64,000 nt of DNA from Stappia stellulata DSM 5886 (GTDB lineage: Bacteria > Pseudomonadota > Alphaproteobacteria > Rhizobiales > Stappiaceae). The notes under the pieces were generated by a model. It searched no databases and was not told where the DNA came from. It saw only the letters and a list, made by a program, of their open reading frames with translations. This document shows positions 63,888 through 64,000 of the stretch, piece by piece; the first letter of the stretch is position 1, and each line of letters starts with the position of its first letter. The position numbers were made by a program, and so were the translations under genes. The stretch lies in assembly GCF_000423705.1 (NCBI RefSeq), contig NZ_AUIM01000004.1:310001-374000 (forward strand), written 5' to 3'.

Positions 63888-64000
63888 TTAGCTATTCGAA
63901 ATTTCCCGGAAACATTCCACGACATGGCGTGCGAAGGCGTCCGTCGCCTTTCCCGCCTTGGCGCCTTCCTTGAGGATCAGGTTATAGTCGCCGATCTCGG
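63888..64000 (-). CDS. C-terminus of a gene that continues off the window
   Basis: A TAA stop at 63888-63890 (minus) ends a frame open to the right edge. The last 37 residues contain EIGDYNLILKEGAKAG, then DAFARHVVECFREISNS. This helix-ending tail could be the end of a LysR-type regulator, but too little is present to assign. Confidence 0.45.
   Translation of the reverse strand, partial: EIGDYNLILKEGAKAGKATDAFARHVVECFREISNS

Overview
The window is GC-rich chromosomal DNA from an alphaproteobacterium, most likely a Hyphomicrobiales (Rhizobiales) member close to the Stappiaceae-type marine lineages. Support comes from the gene order rlpA, D-Ala-D-Ala carboxypeptidase, tmk, holB, metG, tatD, MBL hydrolase; a Pcs-type phosphatidylcholine synthase; an IalB-family protein; kdsA next to eno; and an XdhABC purine locus with a BMP-type importer. 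The species assignment is inference.

Layout. 1-3130 is the left (regulatory) end of a Mu-like transposable prophage: a ParB-like protein, two small early genes and a Ner-type regulator on the minus strand, a divergent XRE repressor, and a noncoding end that carries two near-identical 24-base repeats 115 bp apart and stops 26 bp from a tRNA-Ser(UGA). 3.5-12.3 kb is plus-strand housekeeping: a secreted small protein, RlpA, a DacC-like carboxypeptidase homologue with degenerate motifs, Tmk, HolB, MetG, TatD, MBL hydrolase and RecX, mostly overlapping or nearly so. 12.6-25.1 kb on the minus strand is a purine unit: LysR regulator, 5-hydroxyisourate hydrolase, xanthine dehydrogenase XdhA/XdhB with XdhC, a nucleoside/purine ABC importer (ATPase, two permeases, BMP binding protein) and an M20 hydrolase.

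25-37 kb is mixed: quinone oxidoreductase, SulP and TerC membrane proteins, Pcs, DUF2182, UbiH-like monooxygenase, AMACR-like CoA-transferase, AEC transporter, lipid A-type acyltransferase, a CitE/HpcH-type lyase, HspQ and an IalB-like protein. 37.5-42.3 kb is a tightly packed trio: an orphan YejA-like solute-binding protein, an adenylate-forming enzyme homologue that has lost its core motifs, and a degenerate receiver-like protein. 42.3-45.3 kb holds a FrnE-like DsbA protein and an SBP56/methanethiol oxidase with a membrane protein.

45.3-47.8 kb is an AT-rich islet: one large coiled-coil membrane protein of unknown function, a frameshifted remnant of an enolase 3' end, and REP-like palindromes. 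It abuts the intact eno-kdsA pair. 50.3-56.9 kb has galU, a UDP-sugar epimerase, ddl, a GFA protein, a GlmU-like protein with a decayed uridyltransferase half, a SLAC1/TehA-like channel and a PPOX flavoprotein. 56.9-62.8 kb is a peptide-type ABC transporter operon. A roughly 1 kb noncoding stretch follows, then the C-terminus of a gene that runs off the right edge.

The strongest candidate for something undescribed is the 45.3-47.3 kb islet. The decayed-motif proteins (carboxypeptidase, adenylate-forming enzyme, GlmU-like) are the next most interesting. No CRISPR array, rRNA or complete known defence system was seen.
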